Shown here in pieces: positions 32,020 through 43,646 of a stretch of 64,000 bases of DNA. Position 1 is the first letter of the stretch, and the number at the start of each line of letters is the position of its first letter. A program made the translations under genes and the position numbers. The notes beneath the pieces are model-generated. The model saw nothing but the letters and a program-made list of their open reading frames with translations. It was not told where the DNA came from and did no database searches. Source of the stretch: Antilocapra americana (taxonomy: Eukaryota > Chordata > Mammalia > Artiodactyla > Antilocapridae); the NCBI GenBank assembly GCA_007570785.1, contig ML664161.1:5530723-5594722 (forward strand), given 5' to 3'.

Positions 32020-32125
32020 CTATCTAGGTAGAAGGCATTATTATTGCTATTACCAGTTGGGAGGAAAATGGGGCTTAGAAAGATTAAAAGATTTGCTTGT
32101 GATCAGTAAATGGTAGAGTCAGTCT
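32020..32125 (-). repeat. MIR SINE fragment
   Basis: 'ggcattattattgctattac', 'gaaaatggggcttagaaaga', 'ttaaaagatttgcttgtgat' and 'cagtaaatggtagagtcag' match the antisense MIR core. Confidence 0.7.
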
Positions 32126-33332
32126 TTTTTGTTTCTCTAAATCTGCCTCTCTTTCCACAGTGCCACCTGCATCTCTGTACTTACTGTGCAAAGATATTTA
32201 TAATCCCCCTAATGAAAAATCTAAGTTGAAAATGTGAAAGCTAATATCCAACAAATGCTTCCTTTAATAAATATAATACAAATAAGAATTTAGTGAGAAG
32301 ATATTCCATTGCTTTACTTTATGTAATTAGTCTAATTTTATGAGTATGACCTAGATCCCAGGTTTATGAATGTTTTTAAATGCAGGTTCCAAACTAAATT
32401 CAAGTCTATTTAAAAATTTCTAGGCTGCTTTGATTTGTTTCTGGGTCATGACTGCTGTTTACAGACATTCTGAATCTGGGATCATTGAAAGATTTTATTA
32501 ATGAATCCTTCTCAAGCTGTTCATCAGTGAAAATAGCACAAATGCATATGGATGTTTGTCTCTGGTTTGCAAAGCATGTCATAATTCCTAGTGTCCCAGA
32601 AGACCTGGGAAATTTGGTGCCATCCATACCATCTCTTAGGGAGCCTGATTTAATGTTGTGTATATCTTTCTTCAGACATGTGGGTGAAAACTTGCCAGTG
32701 AGAGCAGGTAAGGGACCTAGAATAGCAGATTAGAAAAATTTTACTGTTGGTTAAAGACAGACAGAAATAAGAATAGATTTTGATTACTGACTTTTTTCAC
32801 CTTAACTGTTCCTTTGACTCTGTATAGAGAGGCATCTTGACTTATGCTCTAAAGAGGAATAGTACCTATTTTTCTCTATTTCTTCAAGCTCCCTCTCATT
32901 TCTTTCCTTCCTAATATTTACTTTTCCTGTGTGAAATATTCTTAAATCTGTGGATAAGGATATACTTTGTTACACCTCTTTTTCTTAAAGTATCCTTCCC
33001 TGTTATACAAAGGATATATGTTTCTCACAGAATACTTAGAAAATAGACATTTACAGAAACGATTTTATGGTGAATTTTCATATTAAACGTCATCTTCTCC
33101 AGAGACTTAGTATTGGTAAGTAGACTATATTTTTTAAAATTAAGTAAGAGTAGACAAATTTAAAGAAAATAAGACAAATTTTTCCATATTGAAGACAAAT
33201 GACACCAATTCACACATGTGTAAATGAATGTGGATGGAGTCGGCTAACTTCAGACTTTGGAAGTTCCAAGTCTGGAAACAGGTAAGATAATAGGAACTGG
33301 ACTTAGAGACTGAAAAAACCAAATAGTAATTT
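32126..33332. other. Unassigned stretch
   Basis: No family recognised. 32676-32707 is flanked by good-looking splice sites (see rejected items). Confidence 0.35.
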
Positions 33333-33755
33333 TCTTAGTTTGTTAGGGATACCTTAACAAATTACCACCAGCTGAGTGGTTTAAACAACAATTTTATTGT
33401 GTGAAGTTCTGATGGTAGCCCTTTGAGATTTAAAACGTCAGCAGGGCCATGCTGCAGGCATTGGAGGAGGCCTCTCTCCTAATTGTCGTTCTTTGTGGGC
33501 AATATACAGTGTCTGTCAGCTTGTAGAAAGGAAGCATCATGCTCATCTCTGCCTTCACCATCACATGACACTCTGTATTCTTTTCACATGGCATTCCTTT
33601 TGGAAAGTTTGCAAGTGTTGGGTTAGAGGCCAGTCCTTCTCCAGTATGATCTCATCTTAACAAATCACATCTATAGCAACCCTATTGCCAAATAAGATCA
33701 CATTCCGGGGTACTGGGGCATTAGGGAGAAATACAACTCAACCTACAACAATAGG
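33333..33755 (-). mobile_element. MLT1 (MaLR) LTR
   Basis: Antisense MLT1 order: 'cttagtttgttagggatacc', 'accagctgagtggtttaaac', 'aggaggcctctctcctaatt', 'gatctcatcttaacaaatca', 'aataagatcacattccgggg' and 'caactcaacctacaaca'. The TG...CA termini are degraded. Confidence 0.85.
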
Positions 33756-33931
33756 ATATCAAGGTCACTCTCCTGGCAGGAAACCAGAAGCCAGGAACGG
33801 ATTTCCTTACCTTTGAAAGGAGGCTGACTCTACCTCCTTGTTCTAATTTGCATACCTCAGATGTGGAGTAATCAAAACTAGATCATCTGCTTGTTCAGAG
33901 ACTGTGTCTATGGTAGCCCCATTCCAGGAAT
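33756..33931. other. Unassigned spacer
   Basis: Nothing recognised. Confidence 0.3.
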
Positions 33932-33932
33932 G

Positions 33933-34131
33933 TTGTTGTTTAGTTGCTAAGTCATGCCTGACTCTTTGAGGTCTCTTAGACTTTAGTCCACCAGGCTCCT
34001 CTGTCCAGAAGGTTTCCCAAGCAAGGATCCTGGAGTGGGTTATTGTTTCCTTCTCCAGGGGATCTTCTTGACCCAGGGGTTGAACCCAAGTCTCTTGCAT
34101 CTCCTGCACTGGCAAACTTTCAAACTGAGCC
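33933..34131 (-). mobile_element. Bov-tA SINE (variant with BovB-like head)
   Basis: Starts 'ttgttgtttagttgctaagt', the head of the Bov-tA3-like variant, and ends 'tttcaaactgagcc'. CCAGGAATG (33924-33932) and CCAGGGATG (34132-34140) are a probable target duplication with one mismatch. Confidence 0.9.
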
Positions 34132-34411
34132 CCAGGGATGCATGTGCCCTAATGTAACACCTGTTCTTGAAAGTCTAGGTGCAGGTAACCCCAAACCTGG
34201 TAGAAGAATCTCTACAATTTTTATGAATTTTAGTTTATGACTCCTTTTTCAGATTCACATCTGCCATTTTCCTTTCCTTCCAGCAAAGGAAGTAAAATGG
34301 TTTCGCACAAATTAAAATTGTCAACCAAAATTCTAAATCCCATAGGAAAAAAACAATGTTGAGGAAAAGAGCTAAGAAAGCTCAACAGTTAGTCAATGAA
34401 TTTAGTTTCAT

Positions 34412-34497
34412 TGGACTTCCTCATAGCTCAGTTGGTAAAGAATCTGCCTGCAATGCAGGAGACCTGGGTTCAATTCCTGGGTCAGGAAGATACCCTG
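34412..34497 (+). mobile_element. Bov-tA SINE, 5' part only
   Basis: 'ggacttcctcatagctcagt' to 'gtcaggaagataccctgtag'. The SINE body after this point is missing, probably by deletion, since SINE insertions normally keep their 3' ends. Confidence 0.88.
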
Positions 34498-34843
34498 TAG
34501 TTTCATCAACAAAAAATAGCAAAGTAGTCATAAATGGGTTTTAAATATGTATGTTCAAGATTATCAATCAGGAAAAAAAGGAATACTTAAAAGGAACAGT
34601 GCAACAAAAACTGGCAGATGTGAATCGGAAAAAAGGGTCATAAACTAAAATTCACAGTAATTGTGAATATGCGTGGGTGTGTGGTATTTGTGTGTCTTAA
34701 GAATTGAATTGGTTCTGAAAATTTCACTTAACATATAGTCAAATGATAAGAAGAGATAAAAACATGAAAGAAGAGTTAAGATATATAGATTTATATTGAG
34801 GAGCTATAATATCTGTATATTAGGGGTCTCATAAACAAGAAGT
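34498..34843. other. Unassigned AT-rich stretch
   Basis: Nothing recognised. Confidence 0.3.
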
Positions 34844-35055
34844 GAAGTTAAGAGAAGTCACTCAGTTGTGTCTGACTCTTTGCAATCCCCTGGACTATAG
34901 CCTACCAGGTACCTCCGTCCAAGGGATTTTCCAGGTAAGAATGCTGTAGTGGGTTGCCATTTCCTTTCCAGGAGATCTTCCCAACCTAGGGATCGAATTC
35001 GGGTCTCCTGCATTGTAGGCAGACGCTTTACCGTCTGAGCCACCAGGGAAATTCC
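34844..35055 (-). mobile_element. Bov-tA SINE
   Basis: 'agttaagagaagtcactcag' to 'tctgagccaccagggaaatt'. Flanking ATAAACAAGAAGT (34831) and ATAAATAAGAAAT (35056) agree at 11 of 13 bases and are probably the target duplication. Confidence 0.93.
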
Positions 35056-35370
35056 ATAAATAAGAAATAAGGGGAAAATGGCAGAGAAGTAATTTTTAAG
35101 GAGATAATGGTTGAAAGGTGTTTTTTCCAGAACTAGATATATACACATATATAGTTATCTCCAGATTAGAGATGAACACTAAGTATTGTGGAAGTAATTC
35201 AAACTCGTACCTCTCTATGTTTTAGTGAAACTTCAAAACATCATGAATAAAGAGAAAATTCTAAAAAACAGCAAGATAGAAAAGACAAATAGCTTAAAAT
35301 GACAAATGATTTGTCACAGAAGAATTTAGAAAAAAAATGGAGCAAGATCTTCAAAATAGTGGCGAATATA
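35056..35370. other. Unassigned A-rich stretch
   Basis: Nothing recognised. Confidence 0.3.
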
Positions 35371-35815
35371 CAGTCAATCTTCATTATTTGTGAGTTCACC
35401 AACTAACTAAAATTTATTTGTAACCCTCAAATCAATACTCCCAGTGCTTTCCCAGTCATTCAAGGACATGCACAGAGCAGCTAAAAATTTGAGTCACCCA
35501 ATGCATATGTTCCTACCTGAAGTCAAACAAAATAATACTCTGCCTTCTTGCTTTAGCTTTCTAACTGTAAGATGTGTATTTTTTTTTTTTTGGCAGTCTG
35601 TTTAATGGCACATATTTTTCATGTATTGGTGCTTTTAGGCTGATGGTTTTGGTGTTCAAAATAGTCCAAAAATACATATTGAATATGATGTCTTAAAACA
35701 AAAACACATATAAAAAAAACAGTTTTATGAATTGATTGGTTGGTGAAAATGTTGTGACCAGAGGCTTGCAGAAAGCTAACCTAATATTCCACTTTGGAAA
35801 TATAATTAAATCTCC
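35371..35815 (+). mobile_element. Tigger-type (TcMar) DNA transposon remnant
   Basis: Preceded by TA and starting 'cagtcaatcttcattatttg'. 'taaaatttatttgtaaccct', 'caaatcaatactcccagtgc' and 'aaaaatttgagtcacccaat' follow. A second part, 'ttgattggttggtgaaaatg' and 'ttgtgaccagaggcttgcag', lies after a T11-13 run at 35580. This order fits a non-autonomous element related to Tigger transposons. The exact family is uncertain and the right terminal repeat is lost. Confidence 0.65.
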
Positions 35816-36844
35816 CCCAGGAATTAAAATCCAAATAATCAAGTATATTCTTCATACACTTGAGCAGGGCATCACATTCTTAGCAAGAAACTAAAAAATA
35901 GTCACTTTGTACATGGATATTCTATAAATTTGATTGTATCACCTAATGTTTAAATAATTTGGGATTTAGATTTATTTCCCATATCGTCATATATGTAGAG
36001 AAGAGCCCACCTGTAAGAACATCTCCTTCTTACATTAACCTAGGGTAGGCATCACCTTTCTTGGGTTTAATTGTTGTTAAGAGATTTTAATATAGTTTAA
36101 ATTTAAAATAAATTACCTTAATGAAAAGCATTTCATGTATTCCTTTTGGACTGTATATGCCTCCGTTGACATTTTTAAACTTCCAATGGTATTAAGATTT
36201 CTGCAAAACCCAGAGAGAGAGCCCTTGGTTAGTTGTTAACAAGAAGCAGCTGTTTTCCATGGGCGATCAATCATTATTTTCTGTTTTTCTTATTTAATAA
36301 CCTTATTTTCAACGTGTCATGTCCTGCTGAGGGGAAGTTCAGGGGGCCTGTCATGTAACAGAACTGGACACAGCTTGAGGTTTGAAGCCACAGACCTTCA
36401 ACTGAAAAAAAGGAGTCCAACATTTTATTCCTTAATGATTTTCCTATAATAATAACAATGGATTTTACAGAGACAAACAGAATGTAGATTGAAATCTATT
36501 GGATGGAAATTTGTGTTAAGTGGGAATAGAACAGACTTCAGGAAATTTTCTAAGTGCCTTTTGTTACTTTAAGCTTTTCTTGTTTTTTTGTTTTTTGCTT
36601 CTGATTTTCTGCAGGATAATACTTTCACCTTTAGCAACACCTGCTAGAGCCTCAGTGATCTCTAACTTATCAAAGGCAGAATAAGGGAAGGCTATGATTC
36701 CTCTGATTTAATTCCTAGTATTACTGAAGTAAACTCTCCCAGAGAATTTTATTTAATTTTTATCAGTTTGTCTTTGGCTAAAGGGATTTCAGACATTCTG
36801 AAGTAGGAGAGAGAGAATTTGGATAAATCCTCCTGAAACCCCTT
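35816..36844. other. Unassigned AT-rich stretch
   Basis: No gene or repeat family recognised. Confidence 0.35.
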
Positions 36845-36983
36845 AATAATAATGAAAATAATAATAGAAGCTAACTTTTGTTGACTTGTCACTAGGTACC
36901 AGGCACCGTGCTATTGACTACTTTTATCCTCAAGACATACCCATGGGTTAGGCACTATTACAAAGATCCATTTTTACAGACAG
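36845..36983 (-). repeat. MIR SINE, interrupted on its right by Bov-tA
   Basis: 'aataatagaagctaactttt', 'gtcactaggtaccaggcacc', 'ctcaagacatacccatgggt', 'taggcactattacaaagatc' and 'catttttacagacagtaaaa' follow antisense MIR. It stops where the Bov-tA inserted. Confidence 0.75.
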
Positions 36984-36992
36984 TAAAAGCTT

Positions 36993-37204
36993 GTGTGAGT
37001 GCTCTGTCGCTTCTGTCTGACTCTTTGCAACTCCGTGGACTGTAGCCCACCAGGCTCCTCTGTCCATGTGATTCTCCAGGCAAGAATACTGGAGTGGGTT
37101 GCCATTGCCTTCTCCACGGGATCTTTCCAATCCAAGGGATCAAATCCCAGTCTCCCGCATGGCAGGGAGATTTCTTTACTGTCTGAGCCACCAGGGAAGC
37201 CTGA
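36993..37204 (-). mobile_element. Bov-tA SINE with 9-bp target duplication
   Basis: 'gtgtgagtgctctgtcgctt' to 'ctgagccaccagggaagcct'. TAAAAGCTT flanks it at 36984-36992 and 37205-37213. The short frames on both strands here are SINE-derived. Confidence 0.95.
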
Positions 37205-37224
37205 TAAAAGCTTAGTGGCCTTGA

Positions 37225-37385
37225 ATTACCAACAGCCTCAGCATCGCTTGGAACATTGTTAAAATGCATACTCTCGGACCCCACCCAGACCTAAAAAAAC
37301 AGAAACTGGGGAATTAAAACAGGAACTATTTTAACAATTCCTCCAGGTACATCAGATATCGTAAAATTGGAGAACCCCTGCCCTA
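37225..37385 (+). mobile_element. MER5A (hAT-Charlie) element
   Basis: 'cattgttaaaatgcatactc', 'tcggaccccacccagaccta', 'aactattttaacaattcctc' and 'aaaattggagaacccctgcc' follow the MER5A order to its right terminus. Confidence 0.75.
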
Positions 37386-38128
37386 AATGGTGCCTTTCCA
37401 GTGAAACTTCTCACAAGGGTGTTTTTCGCTTGTGCTGACATAGCAGAGGCTGTGCTGTGTTTGTATCTGTGTTCTAGTGCCTAAAAATGTGCCTGAGTCA
37501 TGAGAGGTGTTCAATCAATACGCACTTTATAGTTGCAGATCAATCTGTAAGGATCCATCCTAAGGGGGGGACGAGATGATTCGATAATTCAGAAGCCCAC
37601 TTTATCCAGATGTATTTTCTCTTCTCACAGGTAGAAAAATCTGTAATTCCTTCCAAGCAAACATCAGGACTATTGAGACACCAGGGTCAGTGTGCAATCA
37701 TGGGGTTTTCACTTGTGAATTGGAGCATTCTCCTTAAGACCTCAAGGCCTGAGCAGTGCAGTGCACATAATTCATTGCATTTGTGTTTGGACAGAGTGGG
37801 GATCAGGAGGGTAGGGGAGAGGCTTCTCCTGAACTCAAGCTATCCAGGGAGTTGCAAATAGGAGCAGCCAGGCAGACGAGTTGTGAACACACAAAGCAAA
37901 TAATCATTAAAGGTTGAAATACTAATTTAAAGCAATGAGAGAAGCCATATTATAAAGCAGATCATAATTAATACAGTAATTTATGTAGATAGTCATTGGA
38001 AATGTATACTGTGATATTGTGTCTAAGGCACTCAAATATGAATCAGTAAAACCAGGGTGGCTGTTTACCATGTGCTCACCACATGCTAATGAATGAGTCA
38101 TTCAAGCTCCCCACACCTCATTTAGGCC
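37386..38128. other. Unassigned stretch
   Basis: An 83-codon plus-strand frame at 37610-37861 has no recognisable family. Nothing else identified. Confidence 0.35.
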
Positions 38129-38325
38129 TGTGTGCTAAGTCACTTCAGTCATGTCTGACTCTTTGTGACCCCATGGACTGTAGCCTGCCAGGTTCCTCTC
38201 TCCAGGAGTGGATTGCCATGCCCTTCTCCAGAGGATCTTCCCAACTTAGGGATTGAACCCACATCTCTTATAGGTCTCCTGTGTTGATAGATTGTTCTTT
38301 ACCACTAACACCACCTGGGAAGCCC
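38129..38325 (-). mobile_element. Bov-tA SINE
   Basis: 'tgtgctaagtcacttcagtc' to 'ccacctgggaagccc'. About 25 bases after 'ggttcctctctcca' are deleted. A second SINE sits immediately to its right. Confidence 0.93.
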
Positions 38326-38336
38326 ATAAAATGCCC

Positions 38337-38443
38337 TGTGTTGAGTCACTTCAGTCATGTCCAACTCTCTGCAACCCTATGGACTATACCCCACAAGGCT
38401 CCTCTACCTGTGGGATTCTCCAGGCAAGAACACTGGAGTGGGT
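38337..38443 (-). mobile_element. Truncated Bov-tA SINE with 11-bp target duplication
   Basis: 'tgtgttgagtcacttcagtc' to 'caagaacactggagtgggt', only the 3' half of the SINE. ATAAAATGCCC at 38326-38336 and 38444-38454 shows it inserted independently, abutting the older copy. Confidence 0.92.
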
Positions 38444-38454
38444 ATAAAATGCCC

Positions 38455-39968
38455 CACTTACCTCATAATTTATTAAGAGAATCAAAAAGCAAAGTACCTA
38501 GGTCTTTCCACTGTAGCATATGTTCATAAAAGCATCCATAGCCATAAAAATAATTCATGAAAATAAGAAGGGCACAGTACTAAAAGCAAATGCAACTTTC
38601 TAATTTGAGCTCTGTCTAAAACAACCAAACTCATAAAAATACTACTGTAGTTTAAAAGACCAATTAAATTCCAAAAAACAAAATCCTGCAATAAGTATAG
38701 GAAGTAACCTTAAAAAACAGAGATAAACAGTAGTTTGATGAATAAGGAATTTGAAGATGCTGAGGCCTCTGAATTATGAGAACAGATCAAAGTATACCAT
38801 GTGCATGGGTACATGCTTCCAAGAGCAAGTAGGTGGATAATCCTACATGGATTTAAGAGGAATTTAAGAGGAAGAATATAGAATGAATGGGCATTGCTTA
38901 ATGTACCACAGTCCACCACCACACTTTCTGTATTTCAGTTGTGTACTATATACTTAGCTCCTGGAACTTGGGGGAACAAAGCACTAATATAATATAAAAT
39001 TTCTGAACCAATCACATTAAATTGACCCAGTTCCCTTATGTACCATATTTTATCAGCTAATTCTTCTTCCAAGAACGCTTGCAACTAAACAGGCTATATT
39101 TTAAAGTATTGTAAAGCACATAATACAAGTAGGCTATTTTTATTAGTATTATTATGTCTAGGTTTATGAGGGCCCAACATAACCAAAATCATCAGTGCAA
39201 TCAATTCTTATATGAATTTTTCATTGAATCTTAGACAACATGCAAATGGGAGTGTGCTGAATAACTTAAGGACTATTAGTCAAATGAACTATTTGTGATC
39301 TTTGAATTCTATTCTGATTGATTGGGATGTATCTTTAGATTAAAGAAATCAGTTGTTATACCACTGTTTATATGAATTCTACAGTGATACCAAGATAATC
39401 TTAATGTCTCTAAGAATTAGTCATTTTGAATAACCCAGGTTTCTAGAGGTATTTTTATTCTGTGCACAAAATCTTATTAATTTTATGGAAACTTTTCTAA
39501 ATTAAAATTAGTAAAAATAATATACTGCAACAGTAATTTCAGGATTGCATTTCTTGTTTACATGGCCTCAGAAGTCAAGAAAATAATAAAGGACCTCTCC
39601 ATCCATTCCTTTACCTTGTCTGCTTTCCCCTGGCTTCAGTGGGGATCAGGTAGATACCCTGATCCCAAAGTTTGGACCCATTCACCTCAAAACGTGGTTG
39701 CCATGCTGGGCCTTTTGCAAGACCAGACACCTGAAGGCAATGTTACTGGATTCTAGAATGTGGAGAGAATACAGGGCAATATAAAAAGGAAGAAGAGATT
39801 TAGGAAGCCTGAGGAAGAAGAGGGAAGAAATTGCTAAGCCCTTGGGGAGGACATGGGCACACTGGTGTCTCCCATGGGAGACAGTATCATGCTCCATGGC
39901 TGCAGAATGCCAGGCACTTGACAGTGCCACCAGAAAGTGGCCTCTTAGTGTGGAGACTGCACCTCTTG
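38455..39968. other. 1.5 kb AT-rich stretch without recognised gene
   Basis: 39560-39960 is less AT-rich and carries short frames on both strands (39562-39756 +, 39682-39972 -) with no known domain. Confidence 0.35.
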
Positions 39969-39975
39969 GCAAAAG

Positions 39976-40939
39976 TTCAGTTAAGTAGCTCAGTCATGTC
40001 CAACTCTTTGCCACCCCATGAACTGCAGCACACCAGGCCTCCCTGTCCATCACCAACTCCTGGAGTTTACCCAAACTCATGTCCATTGAGTCGGTGATGT
40101 CATCCAACCATCTCATCCTCTCATCCTCTTCTTCTCCTGCCCTCAGTCCTGCCATCAAGGTCTTTTCCAGTGAGTCAGCTCTTCGCATGAGGTGGCCAAA
40201 GTATTGGTGTTTCAGCTTCAACATCAGTCCTTCCAATGAACACCCAGGACTGATCCCCTTTAGGATGGACTGGATGGATCTTCTTGCAGTCCAAGGGATA
40301 CTCAATAGTCTTCTCCAACACCACAGTTCAAAAATATCAATTCTTCTATGCTCAGCTTTCTTTATAGTTCAACTCTAACAACCATACATGACCACTGGAA
40401 AAATCATAGCCTTGACTAGACAGACCTTTGTTGGCAGACCTTTGTCTCTGCTTTTTAATATGCTATCTAGGTTGGTCATAACTTTATTTCTAAGGAGTAA
40501 ACATCTTTTAATTTCATGGCTGCAATCACCATCTGCAGTGATTTTGGAGCCCCCAAAAAGTCAGCCACTGTTTCCCTGTTTCCCCATTTATTTTCATGAA
40601 GTCATGGAAGCGGATGCCATGATCTTAGTTTTCTGAATGTTGAGCTTTAAGTCAACTTTTTCACTCTCCTCTTTCACTTTCATCAAGAGGCTCTTTAGTT
40701 CTTCTTCACTTTGTGCCATAAGGGTGGTGTCATCTACATATCTGAGGTTATTGATATTTCTTCCGGCACTCTTGATTCCAGTTTGTGCTTCCTCCAGCCC
40801 AGCATTTCTCATGATGTATTCTGCATATAAGTTAAATAAGCAGGGTGACAATATACAGCCTTGATGTACTCCTTTTCCTATTTGGAACCAGTCGGTTGTT
40901 CCATGTCCAGTTCTAACTGTTGCTTCCTGACCTAACTCT
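39976..40939 (-). mobile_element. BovB LINE 3' fragment with reverse-transcriptase core remnant
   Basis: Antisense BovB from 'ttcagttaagtagctcagtc' to 'ctaactgttgcttcctgacc'. On the minus strand, upstream frame 40594-41058 carries IGKGVHQGCILSPCLFNLYAE and then NLRYVDDTTLMAQSEEEL, the YVDD catalytic block of an RTE-type reverse transcriptase (YADD is usual in BovB). Downstream, frame 39994-40305 carries the conserved tail ([33 protein letters not shown]). The parts lie in different frames, so it is inactive. GCAAAAG at 39969-39975 and 40940-40946 may be the target duplication. Confidence 0.93.
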
Positions 40940-40946
40940 GCAAAAG

Positions 40947-41221
40947 GGCCCATCCTATTCCCACACCTGGCACAAGGAGAACAGAGAAATGCTGCCTGAA
41001 AAAGGTCTTTGAGAACCCTTCGTGGGGATGACTGTTCTGGACCAAAGAGCAGGGCCATTTCTTGGCACTTGTGTAAGTCTACAGAAGAGGAGACTTTTCC
41101 CCAACCAAAGGAACCAGAAAGAATTTCCTGTCAGATGGAGATCAGTACAGGTTATATTTGGTTTAGCAAAGAAAGTAAAACTGACATGCATTATCTTTTG
41201 TGGTATGGATATTTAGTGAAT
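40947..41221. other. Unassigned spacer
   Basis: Open in several frames (41009-41216 +) without a recognisable domain. Confidence 0.3.
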
Positions 41222-41434
41222 GGCTTCCCTGGTGGCTCAGAGGGTAAAGTGTCTGCCTGCAATGCAAGAGCCCCAGGTTTGACCCCTGGGTTGGGAAGAT
41301 CCCCTGGAGAAGGAAATGGCAACCCACTCTGGTACTCTTGCCTGGAAAATCCCATGGACGGAAAAGCCTGTAGAAGGCTATAGTCCATGGGGTCTCAAAG
41401 AGTTGGATACAACTGAGCAACTTCACTTCACTTT
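41222..41434 (+). mobile_element. Bov-tA SINE
   Basis: 'ggcttccctggtggctcaga' to 'ggatacaactgagcaacttc', complete and close to consensus. Tail 'acttcacttta'. Confidence 0.95.
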
Positions 41435-42219
41435 ATGTAGTAAATATCTAACATGAGCAGAAAACACCCCTCTTTGCCTTCTTCACAGTACAGGAAATGA
41501 TTTACCTTTACCTATCCATGAAACTTACTTGTATGCACATTTATTCACCTTTATAAAACAATGTAACATGACACTATTTTTAGAAGTCTTGGATTAGCTT
41601 TTTATAGTTATTTCACCTCTTCTTCATTTTTGGTAAATGTCTCCTGATTTCTGATCAGTTCCTCTTATTTAGCTCTGGACTTACTTTTAGACAATAAACT
41701 TCATTGTAAATATAAGTAACACATTGGAATATTAAAGGGTAATTTTGAAAATATACTTACAACGTTGAGATGATGATTATGAGACTGTTCAATGAAAAAA
41801 AAAGCAGAATACAGATTTATGCAGAATGATTTGAAATCTATATTGGAAAGAAAATAGAGCAGATATAACTAGAACCTCAAGCAAGATTGAAATGGACTTG
41901 AGAAACTATGATTAGCTAGTGATGGGGTTTTGCCAGGTTGAAGTCCAGTTGATTGGCATGAGATGGGAGAACTTTGCTTAGAAGAAAAGAAGGGGGAAGG
42001 TGGTAGATAGAAAATTTCCTGTAAGAATACCTTGAAGATGCGAGAAAATGGAAGCAAGACATGGGGTTTACCCTAAGATCACAGTCTGATAGATACATAT
42101 TCACAGAGGTTGAAAAATAAAGCAAAAATTAAAGTAGACATGAATGTAGATGTTCTCATTCAATTTGAGGTCCTTGCTTCATTGTGAAAAAAATCTGGAT
42201 ATAAAGTGATCAGTAAGAA
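41435..42219. other. Unassigned AT-rich stretch
   Basis: Nothing recognised. Two short minus-strand frames overlap at 41869-42125. Confidence 0.35.
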
Positions 42220-42570
42220 GTGGACTTATTTAAAGTGAAACACACTCCATAGAGTATGGGCCATGTCAGAAGGTGAAAGAGCTCTGAAATATGGAGTGGT
42301 TAGTTTTTATGGGCTGGGAAATTTCACTGGCTAATGAGTAGGAGGATTAATCCAATTATTTTAGAGAAGGGGCAGAGATTTCTAGGAATTGGGCCACAGT
42401 GCACTTTTGGACCTTTTATAGTTGGCCTCAGATCTGTCAGGGCAATCAATGGTGGGTGTGTCATTTAGCATGCTAATGTATTAAAATAGGCTATAATAAG
42501 GCTCAAGGTCTAGTGGAAGTGGAATTTCCCTCTATCTTGGACCTAGATGGTTCTAACCAGTTTTGTTGGT
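42220..42570. repeat. Probable old LTR-like repeat, family unassigned
   Basis: 'tttttatgggctgggaaatt', 'gaattgggccacagtgcact', 'ccttttatagttggcctcag' and 'gtcatttagcatgctaatgt' form an order I associate with mammalian ERVL/MaLR-type LTRs. Neither boundary nor target duplication could be fixed. Confidence 0.4.
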
Positions 42571-42644
42571 TTTTTTGTTGTTGTTGTTAATGGCTATGAA
42601 GTTCTTTTAAATGTTGTGCCTGCCCCTGTACCTCATGTTTTGTA

Positions 42645-42655
42645 GATAGATATAT
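42645..42655. repeat. Left target-site duplication of inverted BovB
   Basis: GATAGATATAT is repeated at 44601-44611. Confidence 0.78.
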
Positions 42656-43646
42656 TGCTATTGTTGTTTAGTCGCTCAGTCATGTCCAACTCTTTGGGAG
42701 CCATGGACTGCAGCACACCTTCACCATCTCCTGGAGCTTGCTCAAACTCATGTCCATTGAGTCGGTGATAACACCCAACCATCTCATCCTCTGTTGTCCC
42801 CTTCTCCTCCCACCTTCAATCTTTCCCAGCATGAGGGTTTTTTCAAATGAGTCAATTCTTTATGATCAGGTGGCCAAAGCATTGGAATTTCAGCTTCAGC
42901 ATCAATCCTTCCAATGAATATTCAGTACTGATTTACTTTAGAATGGACTGGTGTTATCTCCTTGTGGTCCAAGGAATTCTTAAGAGTCTTCTCCATTCCG
43001 ACAGTTCAAAAGCATCAATTCTTCAGCACTCAGCCATTTTATGGTCCAACTCTCACATCCATACATGACTACTGGAAAAACCATAGCTTTGACTATATGG
43101 ATCTTTGTAGGCAAAGTAATATCTCTCCTTTTTAATATGCTGTCTAGGTTGGTCATAGCTTTTCTTCCAAGGAGCAGGTGTCTTTTAATGTCATGGCTAT
43201 AGTCACCATATGCAGTCATTTTGAAGCCCAAGAAAATAAAGTCTGTCACTGTTTCCATTGTGTCCCCATCTATTTTTTGTCATGAAGTGATGGAACCATA
43301 TGCCATGATCTTAGATTTTTGAAAGTTGAATTTTAGGCCAGCTTTTTCACCTTCCTCTTTCACTTTCATCAAGAGGCTCTTTAGTTCCTCTTCACTTTAT
43401 GCCATAAAGGTGGTGTCATCTGCATATCTGAGGCTATTATTATTTCTCCTGGCAATCTTGATTCCAGCTTGTGTTTCATCCAGCCTGGCATTTTGCATGA
43501 TGCACTCTTCATATAGGTTAAATAAGTAGGGTGACATACAGCCTTGATGTACTCCTTTTCCAGTTTTTTACCAGTCAATTGTTCCATGTCTGATTCTAAC
43601 TTGTTTCTTGACCTGCATACAGGTTTCTCAGGAGGTAGATAAGGTG
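42656..43646 (-). mobile_element. BovB LINE, 3' segment of an inverted insertion
   Basis: Antisense BovB from 'ttgttgtttagtcgctcagt' through 'gctgtctaggttggtcatag' to 'cttgacctgcatacaggttt'. Minus-strand frame 42980-43258 encodes TDFIFLGFKMTAYGDYSHDI and YGCESWTIK of the polyprotein; stops and shifts separate it from the rest. Together with 43647-44600 it is one insertion. Confidence 0.93.

Noticed and set aside
32676..32707. Possible 32-bp microexon between 'tatctttcttcag' and 'gtaagg'
   Set aside because: The splice sites look good, but 32 bases give no testable coding content and such pairs are common by chance in 64 kb.
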